From positions 1 to 13,660 of the forward strand of contig CAMHBE010000020.1 in the NCBI GenBank assembly GCA_946183095.1: a DNA stretch of 13,660 nt, in the 5' to 3' direction. Origin of the DNA: an uncultured Clostridia bacterium (GTDB taxonomy: Bacteria > Bacillota > Clostridia > Oscillospirales > Ruminococcaceae). The notes beneath the pieces were generated by a model. The model saw nothing but the letters and a program-made list of their open reading frames with translations, made no database searches and was not told where the DNA came from. Every line of letters begins with the position of its first letter. The first letter of the stretch is position 1. Below are positions 6,009 through 13,660 of the stretch, one piece after another. The position numbers were made by a program, and so were the translations under genes.

Positions 6009-9000
6009 ATGAGCAACGGGATAAGGACAGAAGCCAATGTAACAAGCACATTCAGCTACGCGATGCAGCAGAACTGCATACCGCTCATACGCGAGATAAG
6101 GATAGTCAACGAGAGCGGAGAGGATGCGGAAAACATCACCGTAAAGGCGGAATTCGACCCGCCCTTCGCAAAGCCGTTCGAGCAGACTGTACCGACAGTC
6201 TCCGCAGGGCGCACGGCGGGTATCTCGCCTGTGAAGATCTCCGTCAGCACCGACCACCTTTTCTCCCTCACCGAAAAGGAGACCGGCAGCATCCATATCA
6301 CAGCGGAGCGTGACGGCGAAGTGTTATCTTCTGCCGATATCCCCGTTGATATCCTTGCATACGACCAGTGGAGCGGCATCGACATAATGCCCGAACTGCT
6401 TTCGGCATTCACCGCGCCCAATCATCCCGCCATTTCCGGTGTCATATCGAAAGCAAGTGAGTATATGCGGCAATGGACGGAGTCGCCCGCGTTCACGGGT
6501 TATCAGTCGGAAGACCCGAACATCGTGAAGAAGCAGGCAGCCGCGGTCTATTCCGCTCTGTGCGACGAGGGCATAGCTTATACGGTGCCGCCCGCAGGTT
6601 TCGAGAGAGCCGGACAGCGCGTGCGTATGCCGTTCGATGTGCTCGCGGGAAAAATGGGCACCTGTCTTGACCTTACCCTGCTGTATGTTTCCTGCATCGA
6701 ACAGATCGGGCTGAATCCGCTGATAATACTAATTAAAGGGCACTGTTTCGCGGGATTCTGGCTGGAGGACGAAACATTCGCGGACTGCGCCGAGGACGAT
6801 GTTTCGGCAGTGAAGAAACGCACCGCCGAGGGTATAGACAAGATATGCGTGGTGGAGTGTACGAACTTCACGGCGGGTGAAAACGTTGATTTCGCTCATG
6901 CCGAAAAACACGCTCTCGCGACACTCGATAAAACGGACGAGTTTTTATGTGCGATAGATGTGAGAAGATGCAGGGGCAGCGGCATACGTCCCATGCCGGC
7001 AAGGACTCTTGAGAACGGTGCGTACAAGGCTGTGGAGCACGGCGCCGATGCGGTGTCTGATGCAGCCGAGCCGCGTATCATCGACACGTCAAGGCGCGGT
7101 GTGACGGCGGAGGAGCGCGAACTTACCAAGCAGATGATCTGGGAGCGCAAGCTGCTCGACCTCAGCCTTCGCAACAGTCTGCTGAACTTTCGACCGTCGG
7201 TGTCGAACGTGCAGTTCATGACCGCAGACCTCGCAAAGCTCGAAGATGAGATATCCGACGGCGAAAGCTTCAAAATAATGCCCGCCCCGTCGGAAAACTC
7301 TTTCAGACTCACAGACAGCAAAATGTACGAGACAGAGAACGAGCGTGACCTGATAACGTCCATTGCGGAGTCGGAGTTCAAGAGCCACAGACTGCGCACA
7401 TTCATCAGTGAGGACGCACTTGAAAAAACGCTGAAAAAGCTGCACCGCGACGCTAAGGCGAGTATCGAGGAAAACGGCGCGAACACGCTGTATCTCGCAC
7501 TCGGCTTTTTGCGGTGGTATGAGACGGACAAGAGCGTGAAGCCCCGCTATGCGCCGCTCATACTTATCCCCGTCGATCTTGTGAAGAAGATACAGGATAA
7601 GTCATACTCGCTGAAAATACGCGGCGAGGAAACGCAGATGAACATAACGCTGCTGGAGCTTCTGCGGCAGGACAAGGGCATCGTGATAAACGGACTCGAC
7701 CCGCTGCCGACGGACGAACACGGCGTGGATATACCGCTGGTGTTCAGCACCGTAAGACAGGCGATAATGCCGCAGAAGCGCTGGGATATCGAAGAGTTCG
7801 CTTTCCTCGGACAGTTCTCGTTCAGCCGCTTCATCATGTGGAACGATATACGCACCCGTGCGGACGATCTTGCAAAAAACAAAGTCGTCGCAAGCCTTAT
7901 GTCCGGTCAGACGGAGTGGGAGAGCGAGGAGGAAGACCTTTCGCCCCACACGCTGGATGAAAAGCTGCTGCCGTCGGATATGGCGGTACCCATGAGCGCG
8001 GATTCCTCACAGCTCGCGGCGATATACGAAGCGTCCCTCGGACGCAGCTTCGTGCTGCACGGACCTCCCGGCACCGGAAAATCCCAGACGATAACCAATA
8101 TGATAGCGAACGCGCTTTTCCACGGCAAGTCGGTGCTGTTCGTAGCCGAAAAAATGGCGGCGTTGTCGGTTGTGCAGAAGCGCCTTAAAAAGATAGGGCT
8201 CGACCCGTTCTGTCTCGAACTGCACTCCAACCGTTCGCAGAAGCGCGCGGTATTGTCACAGCTCGAAGAGGCGCTGTCCATGACCCGCATCAAGTCTCCG
8301 CAGGAGTATGCGGAGACTGCCGGCAGGCTGCACGCTCTGCGCACGGAGCTCAACGATACCATGACCGCGCTGTACAGGGAGCGCGCCGCGGGGATGTCGG
8401 TGTACGATGCGGTCACGGGCTATGAGAGCGTGCGGGAGTATGACGGTCTGATAAAACTCGATGCGGAGTTTCTGCGGGACACCTCCGCGTCCGATCATTC
8501 GGCATGGCTCGAGGCGGTCTCGGATATCTCGGCTGCCGGAAAAGACCTCGGCGGTCTGCGGAACTCCCCGCTGAAAAATGTGCGTCTCACGGAATACACG
8601 ATAGAGCTTCGCGGCGCATTCGCCGAAGCTGCCGGAGAACTTGCAAAGAAGGCGGACGCGGCATCGGAAGCGTATGAGAGGCTGGGGACGGCTCTCGGCT
8701 GTACTGTGCCGGACGATATGGCGGGTATCTGCCGCATGACGGAGATGCTGAGGATAGTTACCGCGAAAGATACGCTCATACCCTGCATCGCCGACGGAAG
8801 CGCGCCCGACAGCATCCGTCCCGAAACGGAGAAGCTCATCGGCGACGGGCTGCGGCTTATGAAGATACGCGCGGACTACGGTGAAAAGTTCGAGCAGGGA
8901 ATATGGAACTTCGACGCGGACACTGCGCTGATAAACTGGAAAAAAGTGCAGCAGAGCGGATTTTTCGGAAGGACCTTCGGCTCCGGGAAACAGGTGAAGG

Positions 9001-11204
9001 AGCTTGCGGTCTATGCGAAAGACCCCGCTTATGTCACCAAGGACAACATGGCGGCGATACTCGGAGAATTGTCGGAATACAAGCAGCTCGCCGCCGCGAT
9101 AAATGCCGCCGACCCCGCCGTTACGAAATATCTCGGGGAACTCTGGCGCGGGGAAAATACGGCGTTCCCGAAACTGAGCGATGCGGTCGCCGCGTCTTTC
9201 GATATCCGCGGACAGCTTGCGGGTATGCCGCCGGAACAGACCGCAGCTATATGCGGGGCGGATCACGGGAAGATCGCGGGGGTGCTGAATGATGCCGGGC
9301 AAAGTCTGATGGAACTGCTCGGCGCGTGTGAAAAAATGAAGTCGGACTTCGGCACGGATATCGCGGGGAACTGCGGCGGTACGGGATTTTTCGGGAATGT
9401 CCGCGAAGAAGCGGAGGGGTACGTCAGCGCGGCGGGAAGTCTCCGCGACCGCGTAGTTCTCGAAAACGGCATACGGAAACTGAACAGTCTCGGACTGAAA
9501 GCCGCAGCCGACGCGTATCTTGCGGGCGCGGTCGATGAAAGCAGCATAAAGCCCGCTCTCACTGCAGCCGTTTGCAAGAGCATCATAACTCACAGCGTTG
9601 CCGAAGAACCCCTGCTGAAAGCGTTCCAGGGGGCGGAGTTCGAGCGCACGGCGGCAAAGTACCGCGAGTGTACAGACCGTTTTTCCGAACTCACGGTCGC
9701 GGAGCTTGCGGCGAGACTTTCCGCAAAGATACCGAGTGCGGGAAAGGCGGGCGTATCGTCGGAGCTTGCCATACTGCAAAAAGCGATAAAGAGCGGTGCG
9801 CGGGGAATGTCCATACGAAAGCTGTTCGACAGCATCCCGAACCTGCTCGGAAGGCTGTGCCCGTGTATGCTCATGAGCCCCATGTCGGCGGCGCAGTACA
9901 TCGACCCGTCGTTCCGCAAGTTCGACCTCGTGATATTCGATGAAGCGTCGCAGCTGCCGACAAGCGAAGCTGTGGGCGCTATCGCGCGGGGGGAGAATGT
10001 GGTGGTAGTCGGCGACCCGAAGCAGCTCCCGCCCACATCGTTCTTCGCTGTGGATCACACCGACGAGGAAAATCTCGACAAGGAAGACCTCGAAAGCGTT
10101 CTGGACGACTGCCTTGCTCTTGCTATGCCCCAGCGTCATCTGCTCTGGCACTACCGTTCGCGCCACGAGAGCCTTATCGCTTACAGCAACAGCCGCTTCT
10201 ACGACAACAGTCTGCGCACTTTCCCGTCACCGGACGATATCGTGTCAAAGGTGAACTGGGTACACGTCGAGGGGTATTACGACAAGGGCGGAACAAAGCA
10301 GAACCGTGCGGAAGCGGAAGCCGTCACCGCGGAGATAGTGCGCCGTCTGCGTGACCCGATACTGCGCAAAGACAGCATCGGTGTTGTCACCTTCAACATC
10401 ATACAGCAGATACTGATAGACGATATGCTCGCCGAAGAACTTCGCAAAGACCCCGAACTGGAGCGCTTCGCGAACGAACAGTACGAGCCGATACTCGTCA
10501 AGAACCTCGAAAACGTGCAGGGCGACGAACGCGACGTTATCCTGTTCTCGATAGGGTACGGTCCCGACAAGGACGGAAAGGTCTCGATGAACTTCGGACC
10601 CGTGAATCAGGACGGCGGCTGGCGGCGCTTAAACGTTGCGATATCCCGCGCCCGCAAGGAAATGATCGTGTTCTCGGTGATACGCCCCGAACAGATAGAC
10701 ACCGCACGTTCGCGCTCCGAGGGCATAGCGGGGCTGCGGGGATTTCTTGAGTTCACGGCAAAGGGAACGTCCGCGCTGCCGATACGCCACACATCGTCCG
10801 CAAAGCAGAGCGGCGGTGAGTTTGCCGGAACCGTGGCGGGTGAGCTTGAAAAACTCGGCTACGGGATAAAATGCGGCATAGGCAGTTCGGATTACAAGAT
10901 CGACATCGGTGTGGTGGATCCCGACAACGAGGGACGCTACATACTCGGCATACTCTGCGAGAGCGAAACGAACTTCGCGCTCACCAATGCCCGCGACCGC
11001 AATATCGTGCAGCCGTCGGTGCTTACGGGGCTTGGCTGGAAGCTCGTTGCCGTGCATATCCTCGACTGGCTCGATGACCCGCAGAAAGTGCTGCGGACGC
11101 TGCAAAAAGAGATCGAAGATGCCGTGAACGCCCGGAACGGCGGTGGTGAGGAGCAGGAGGAAGAGGCTCCGCCCGCAAAGCATGATATATCTTTCGAGCG
11201 GTAG
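6009..11204 (+). CDS. Giant multidomain SF1 helicase: transglutaminase-like, DUF4011, helicase, Vsr-like nuclease
   Basis: The reading frame gives 1731 residues before a TAG. Residues about 20-118 look like an Ig-type beta-sandwich. Residues about 150-300 are transglutaminase-like, with GTCLDLTLLY (C219), GHCFAGFW (H245) and a possible third residue, D259. DUF4011 starts near W378 (KLLDLSLRNSLLNFR). Superfamily 1 helicase motifs follow: DSSQ before Walker A GPPGTGKS (685-692), Walker B DEAS (1311-1314), GDPKQLPP (1335-1342), WHYRSRH (1380-1386), VQGDERD (1503-1509) and AISRARK (1544-1550). A helical insertion of about 600 residues separates Walker A and B. Residues about 1605-1700 resemble the MTES_1575/Vsr-like nuclease fold (KIDIGVVDP, ARDR, LGWKL). 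Family members normally end in DUF3320, which here lies beyond the TAG in the same frame. Helicase-Vsr proteins of this kind have been proposed in phage defence, so that role is inferred. The start rests on AAAGGA 8 bases upstream. Confidence 0.9.
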   Translation: MSNGIRTEANVTSTFSYAMQQNCIPLIREIRIVNESGEDAENITVKAEFDPPFAKPFEQTVPTVSAGRTAGISPVKISVSTDHLFSLTEKETGSIHITAERDGEVLSSADIPVDILAYDQWSGIDIMPELLSAFTAPNHPAISGVISKASEYMRQWTESPAFTGYQSEDPNIVKKQAAAVYSALCDEGIAYTVPPAGFERAGQRVRMPFDVLAGKMGTCLDLTLLYVSCIEQIGLNPLIILIKGHCFAGFWLEDETFADCAEDDVSAVKKRTAEGIDKICVVECTNFTAGENVDFAHAEKHALATLDKTDEFLCAIDVRRCRGSGIRPMPARTLENGAYKAVEHGADAVSDAAEPRIIDTSRRGVTAEERELTKQMIWERKLLDLSLRNSLLNFRPSVSNVQFMTADLAKLEDEISDGESFKIMPAPSENSFRLTDSKMYETENERDLITSIAESEFKSHRLRTFISEDALEKTLKKLHRDAKASIEENGANTLYLALGFLRWYETDKSVKPRYAPLILIPVDLVKKIQDKSYSLKIRGEETQMNITLLELLRQDKGIVINGLDPLPTDEHGVDIPLVFSTVRQAIMPQKRWDIEEFAFLGQFSFSRFIMWNDIRTRADDLAKNKVVASLMSGQTEWESEEEDLSPHTLDEKLLPSDMAVPMSADSSQLAAIYEASLGRSFVLHGPPGTGKSQTITNMIANALFHGKSVLFVAEKMAALSVVQKRLKKIGLDPFCLELHSNRSQKRAVLSQLEEALSMTRIKSPQEYAETAGRLHALRTELNDTMTALYRERAAGMSVYDAVTGYESVREYDGLIKLDAEFLRDTSASDHSAWLEAVSDISAAGKDLGGLRNSPLKNVRLTEYTIELRGAFAEAAGELAKKADAASEAYERLGTALGCTVPDDMAGICRMTEMLRIVTAKDTLIPCIADGSAPDSIRPETEKLIGDGLRLMKIRADYGEKFEQGIWNFDADTALINWKKVQQSGFFGRTFGSGKQVKELAVYAKDPAYVTKDNMAAILGELSEYKQLAAAINAADPAVTKYLGELWRGENTAFPKLSDAVAASFDIRGQLAGMPPEQTAAICGADHGKIAGVLNDAGQSLMELLGACEKMKSDFGTDIAGNCGGTGFFGNVREEAEGYVSAAGSLRDRVVLENGIRKLNSLGLKAAADAYLAGAVDESSIKPALTAAVCKSIITHSVAEEPLLKAFQGAEFERTAAKYRECTDRFSELTVAELAARLSAKIPSAGKAGVSSELAILQKAIKSGARGMSIRKLFDSIPNLLGRLCPCMLMSPMSAAQYIDPSFRKFDLVIFDEASQLPTSEAVGAIARGENVVVVGDPKQLPPTSFFAVDHTDEENLDKEDLESVLDDCLALAMPQRHLLWHYRSRHESLIAYSNSRFYDNSLRTFPSPDDIVSKVNWVHVEGYYDKGGTKQNRAEAEAVTAEIVRRLRDPILRKDSIGVVTFNIIQQILIDDMLAEELRKDPELERFANEQYEPILVKNLENVQGDERDVILFSIGYGPDKDGKVSMNFGPVNQDGGWRRLNVAISRARKEMIVFSVIRPEQIDTARSRSEGIAGLRGFLEFTAKGTSALPIRHTSSAKQSGGEFAGTVAGELEKLGYGIKCGIGSSDYKIDIGVVDPDNEGRYILGILCESETNFALTNARDRNIVQPSVLTGLGWKLVAVHILDWLDDPQKVLRTLQKEIEDAVNARNGGGEEQEEEAPPAKHDISFER

Positions 11205-11792
11205 GAAGCCGCAGAGGACGAAGTCTCCAACGCGTATATACCGTTCGTTCCGGAGGTCATCGGCGATCAGGGATACTTCTTCGACAACAGTTCGACCTCG
11301 CAGATAAAGCGGATCATCGAAGCCGCCGTGGAGTGGGAAGCTCCCGTCAGCCGTGACGTGCTTCTGCACTATGTTCTTGCGGCATTTTCAATGAAAAGAT
11401 CGGCGAAAGCGAAGAGCCGTTTCGCGGAAGTTTTTGACTCCCTCGGGCTCGATACCACCTCGCGCGGCGAACACGTTTTCGTCTGGAAAAAGTCACAGCT
11501 CCCGTCGGAATACGCGGAATTCCGCACAGTCGGCGCGAACGGTGAAAAGCGCAAGACCGACGATATCGCAACGGAAGAGATAGCCGCGGCTGTGGTGTAT
11601 ATCCTTCGTTCCGCCGTCAGTCTCGAACGTCCCGAACTCGTCAAAGAGACCGTGAAGCTGTTCGGTGCGGCAAGGACTACCGAAGCCGGTGAGCTTGCAG
11701 TCTCCATGGGCATATCTCACGCGGTAAAGAGCGGTAAAGCCGCGGTGGATCAGGACACGGGAAGGATATTATTCTCTGAAGATCATGTATGA
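11205..11792 (+). CDS. DUF3320 C-terminal portion of the helicase, cut off by an in-frame TAG
   Basis: These 195 sense codons continue the helicase frame exactly after the TAG at 11202-11204 and end in TGA. The region around QIKRIIEAAVEWEAPVSRDV fits DUF3320, the usual C-terminal domain of DUF4011 helicases. The acidic linker before the stop (EEQEEEAPP) seems to resume after it (EAAEDE). Codon use looks like the upstream part, and there is no further stop or frameshift, so any damage is recent or the stop is not absolute. The first possible starts are GTG 11328 and ATG 11391, inside the domain and without a ribosome binding site, so independent translation is unlikely. It is best read as the detached end of the same gene, annotated here for its coding content. 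Confidence 0.75.
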   Translation, partial: EAAEDEVSNAYIPFVPEVIGDQGYFFDNSSTSQIKRIIEAAVEWEAPVSRDVLLHYVLAAFSMKRSAKAKSRFAEVFDSLGLDTTSRGEHVFVWKKSQLPSEYAEFRTVGANGEKRKTDDIATEEIAAAVVYILRSAVSLERPELVKETVKLFGAARTTEAGELAVSMGISHAVKSGKAAVDQDTGRILFSEDHV

Positions 11793-11850
11793 CATATCTG
11801 CGCAGACACGCTCAGACGCTTGCCGGAATTTCAGAAAATCACGATTTCTC

Positions 11851-11879
11851 TTTACAACGGCGGTCGGATGTGCTATAAT
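11851..11879 (+). promoter_or_regulatory. Extended -10 promoter of the radical SAM-NrdG group
   Basis: TTTACA (11851-11856) and TATAAT (11874-11879) are 17 bases apart, and TGC directly before the -10 box makes an extended -10. The predicted start near 11886 leaves a leader of under 20 bases, just enough for the GGAAG ribosome binding site at 11890-11894. The gap from 11793 to 11850 shows no clear terminator. Confidence 0.85.
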
Positions 11880-11902
11880 AGGCTTGAAAGGAAGTGTTTC
11901 CG

Positions 11903-12529
11903 ATGAAAGCTATGAAAATATTCTACGACCTTAACGGGTCGCTGTACGCAAATATCACAAACAAATGTCCCTGCAACTGCTCGTTCTGCATACGCCATAA
12001 CGATGAGACAGTGGGCGAGAACGAAAGCTTGTGGCTCGAACATGAGCCTGACCTCGACGAGATAAAAGCCGCCTTTGACAAGGTGGATGTTTCAAAGTAC
12101 GGCGAGGTGGTTTTCTGCGGCTACGGAGAACCTATGGAACGCCCGTGGGATCTGCTCGAAACTGCGAAGTACATCAAGGAAAAGACCGGAATGAGAATAC
12201 GCATCAACACGAACGGGCTTGTTTCGCTGATGCACCCCACCTTCGACCTGTATTCCATGCGCGGTATCATCGACAGCATCTCCATAAGCCTGAACGCGTC
12301 CGACCCCGACAAATACTACGAGATAACAAAGTCGCGCTTCGGTCTGCCGTCCTACAACTCCATGCTGAATTTCGCTATCATCGCACATTCGTTCATTCCC
12401 GACGTGAAGCTCACCGTTGTTGACGTTATCGGCGAACAAGAGATCGGGAAGTGCCGTGAGCGCGCAAACGACATCGGTGTGCCGCTGCGTGTCAGAACGT
12501 TCATCTCTAACAACAGGGAGTACGATTGA
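11903..12529 (+). CDS. TatD-linked radical SAM protein
   Basis: This 208-residue radical S-adenosylmethionine enzyme has the 4Fe-4S motif CxxxCxxC (C22, C26, C29) in the context NITNKCPCNCSFCIR. It also has the SAM-contacting GYGEP (73-77) and a partial TIM barrel (INTNG, SISISLNAS). The opening, YDLNGSLYANITNKC ... CIRH, followed by LWLEHEP, is the hallmark of the TatD-family-associated radical SAM group, whose reaction is not known to me. No tatD gene is next to it in this window. I chose ATG 11903 because GGAAG sits 8 bases upstream; a GTG at 11894 overlaps that site and is less likely. The stop lies one base before the start of nrdG, so the two are translationally coupled. Confidence 0.88.
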   Translation: MKAMKIFYDLNGSLYANITNKCPCNCSFCIRHNDETVGENESLWLEHEPDLDEIKAAFDKVDVSKYGEVVFCGYGEPMERPWDLLETAKYIKEKTGMRIRINTNGLVSLMHPTFDLYSMRGIIDSISISLNASDPDKYYEITKSRFGLPSYNSMLNFAIIAHSFIPDVKLTVVDVIGEQEIGKCRERANDIGVPLRVRTFISNNREYD

Positions 12530-12530
12530 T

Positions 12531-13034
12531 ATGCTTATAAGACTTGCGGGGCTGGTGCCGGAATCTTACGTTGACGGTCCCGGCATCCGCTTCACTATAT
12601 TCGTGCAGGGCTGCCCGCATCACTGTGAGGGCTGCCACAACCCGGAGACACACGATTTTTCCGCCGGGCGGCTCGCCGATACCGACAGGCTGTACAAAAA
12701 GATAAAGCAGTTCCCGCTCGTGAAAGGCGTAACGTTTTCCGGCGGGGAACCGTTCTGTCAGGCTGAACCGCTGTGCGACCTTGCGGAAAAGCTGAAAGCC
12801 GACGGGTACCACCTTATGAGCTATTCGGGCTGGACGTTTGAACAGCTGCTGGAAAAGAGCGGGAGAGAGCCGTTCGTCGGTAAGCTGCTGGGACTGCTGG
12901 ATGTGCTCGTTGACGGGAGGTTCGTGCTTGCGGAAAGAACGCTCGAGCTGCACTTCCGCGGCAGCCGCAACCAGCGTCTGATAAACGTTCCGGAAAGCCT
13001 TGAAACGGGAAAGGCAGTAACAGTTGAACTATAA
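12531..13034 (+). CDS. nrdG: Anaerobic ribonucleoside-triphosphate reductase activating protein
   Basis: This 167-residue radical SAM activase installs the glycyl radical on the class III ribonucleotide reductase NrdD, allowing deoxynucleotide synthesis without oxygen. The start MLIRLAG ... VDGPGIRF is typical of NrdG, and its 4Fe-4S cluster motif is CPHHCEGC (C28, C32, C35). The SAM-binding motif is SGGEP (70-74), and the end (RGSRNQRLINVPESL) also fits. Length is normal for the family. The start is ATG 12531, with AGGGAG (12515-12520) ten bases upstream inside the preceding gene; the frame is open further upstream, but those starts would lie inside the radical SAM gene. nrdD is not adjacent on either side within the window, so it must lie elsewhere. 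Confidence 0.93.
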   Translation: MLIRLAGLVPESYVDGPGIRFTIFVQGCPHHCEGCHNPETHDFSAGRLADTDRLYKKIKQFPLVKGVTFSGGEPFCQAEPLCDLAEKLKADGYHLMSYSGWTFEQLLEKSGREPFVGKLLGLLDVLVDGRFVLAERTLELHFRGSRNQRLINVPESLETGKAVTVEL

Positions 13035-13660
13035 AAAGATAATATCATATATTATGGCTGCCGCACTTATTGTGACAGCCTTGTTTACGGTAACGGGCTG
13101 CCGTGACGGCGGTGATGACGACGAGACAAAAGGTTCCGACGCGTGGCTCACTTCCGTGATACAGGGAAACCCTGCTACCCTCGACCCGCAGACCTGTGCC
13201 GGAGACAGCTCCGCGCAGATGATCTCCTGCGTGTTCCGCGGGCTTTACCGCAGGGAGGACGGCGGCAATGTCGTGCCTGACCTCGCGGAGAGCGTTTCGG
13301 TCAGCGATGACAGGCGCGTGTGGGACTTCACGATACGCAAGGGAGTGCAGTGGTACGGGCAGGACGGTTTTACCGCAGAGTGTACGGCGGAGGATTTCGT
13401 TTTCGCGTTCAGGCGGCTGGTAAATCCCGCGCTGCGCTCAGAAAACGCGGAGGACTACTACTGCATAAAAAACGCAAAGCAGATACATACCGGCAATATA
13501 AAAGACCTCACGCAGCTCGGCGTTGAGGCGGTCGGCACATACGAGCTGAAAATAACGCTCTGCGAGCCGCGCATAAACTTTGAGGAACTGCTTGCCGCCC
13601 CCGCTGCCATGCCTTGCAGCAGTGAGTTTTACGAACGCGCCGAGGGGCAGTACGGACTTG
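13024..13660 (+). CDS. Family 5 extracellular solute-binding lipoprotein, OppA/DppA type (partial)
   Basis: The 5' end of an ABC-importer binding protein runs off the window after about 212 codons. The start TTG 13024 overlaps the last 11 bases of nrdG and has an AAAGG site about 11 bases upstream. It gives a basic n-region (NYKK), a hydrophobic core and the lipobox VTGC (23-26), with C26 as the lipidated residue. ATG 13054 would lose the basic residues and has no ribosome binding site. The mature part is typical of SBP_bac_5: IQGNPATLDPQ, VFRGLYR, VPDLAESVSVSDD, WDFTIRKGVQW, TAEDFVFAFRRLVNP. These proteins capture peptides or similar solutes at the membrane. Permease and ATPase genes would be expected downstream, outside the window. 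Confidence 0.9.
   Translation, partial: MNYKKIISYIMAAALIVTALFTVTGCRDGGDDDETKGSDAWLTSVIQGNPATLDPQTCAGDSSAQMISCVFRGLYRREDGGNVVPDLAESVSVSDDRRVWDFTIRKGVQWYGQDGFTAECTAEDFVFAFRRLVNPALRSENAEDYYCIKNAKQIHTGNIKDLTQLGVEAVGTYELKITLCEPRINFEELLAAPAAMPCSSEFYERAEGQYGL

Noticed and set aside
5171-6049. 292-codon minus-strand frame rich in Cys, Leu and Phe
   Set aside because: It is the complement of the Lys/Ala repeats. It crosses a promoter, a terminator and the next gene's start, so it is a composition artefact.
8256-10166. Long open frame (636 codons) on the minus strand
   Set aside because: It lies wholly antisense to the helicase, whose motifs are clear. It is Arg-rich with no recognisable domain, as expected from the complement of GC-rich codons.
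11328-11792. Independent short gene starting at GTG 11328
   Set aside because: There is no ribosome binding site, the start lies inside the DUF3320 domain, and the frame is continuous with the helicase, so it is the detached end of that gene.
11894-11902. GTG 11894 as start of the radical SAM gene
   Set aside because: The GTG overlaps the GGAAG ribosome binding site that correctly spaces ATG 11903.
12417-12530. Upstream extension of nrdG
   Set aside because: The frame is open, but it would overlap the radical SAM gene by over 100 bases. ATG 12531 has a ribosome binding site and begins the conserved family start.
1-13660. CRISPR array, tRNA/rRNA genes, transposase or phage genes
   Set aside because: I looked for direct-repeat spacing, tRNA-like cloverleaves with conserved loops, and mobile-element proteins, and saw none. 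The intergenic multi-hairpin element lacks tRNA signatures.

Overview
The window looks like chromosomal DNA from an anaerobic, low-GC-lineage Gram-positive of the Clostridia, most likely a Ruminococcus-type member of the Oscillospiraceae. The signs are sigma-A promoters close to TTGACA-17-TATAAT, AGGAGG-type ribosome binding sites, a BspA-like leucine-rich-repeat surface protein with an NPxTG-type sorting signal, a Lys/Ala-rich DUF6465-like protein, an anaerobic ribonucleotide reductase activase and a TatD-linked radical SAM protein. The genus is inferred from gene content only.

Layout. At 1-2381 a strong promoter drives a large secreted LRR protein that is probably anchored to the cell wall. 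At 2437-3348 lies a PfkB-family sugar-phosphate kinase, with a hairpin between it and the LRR gene. At 3349-3605 the convergent intergenic space holds a perfect 13-bp stem-loop and a second, multi-hairpin structured element. At 3606-5016 a minus-strand pair consists of a 69-residue protein and an MFS transporter, with its own promoter. Across a 241-bp divergent region, 5258-5857 encodes a Lys/Ala-rich protein that ends in a strong terminator.

At 6009-11792 lies the most notable locus, a giant multidomain protein. In order it has a beta-sandwich-like N-terminus, a transglutaminase-like domain, DUF4011, a superfamily 1 helicase, a Vsr-like nuclease domain (MTES_1575 type) and DUF3320. A TAG codon at 11202-11204 interrupts it in the linker before DUF3320, and the same frame then stays open for another 195 codons. 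This is a nonsense mutation, a sequence error, a natural split or a readthrough case. No other gene seen here ends in TAG.

At 11851-13660 a new extended -10 promoter starts a tightly packed group: TatD-linked radical SAM protein, NrdG and a family 5 solute-binding lipoprotein that runs off the window end. I see no tRNA, rRNA, CRISPR array, insertion sequence or phage gene. The best candidate for a little-described system is the helicase-nuclease giant, whose domain set resembles helicase-Vsr proteins proposed in anti-phage defence. That role is inference, because no partner defence genes are visible.
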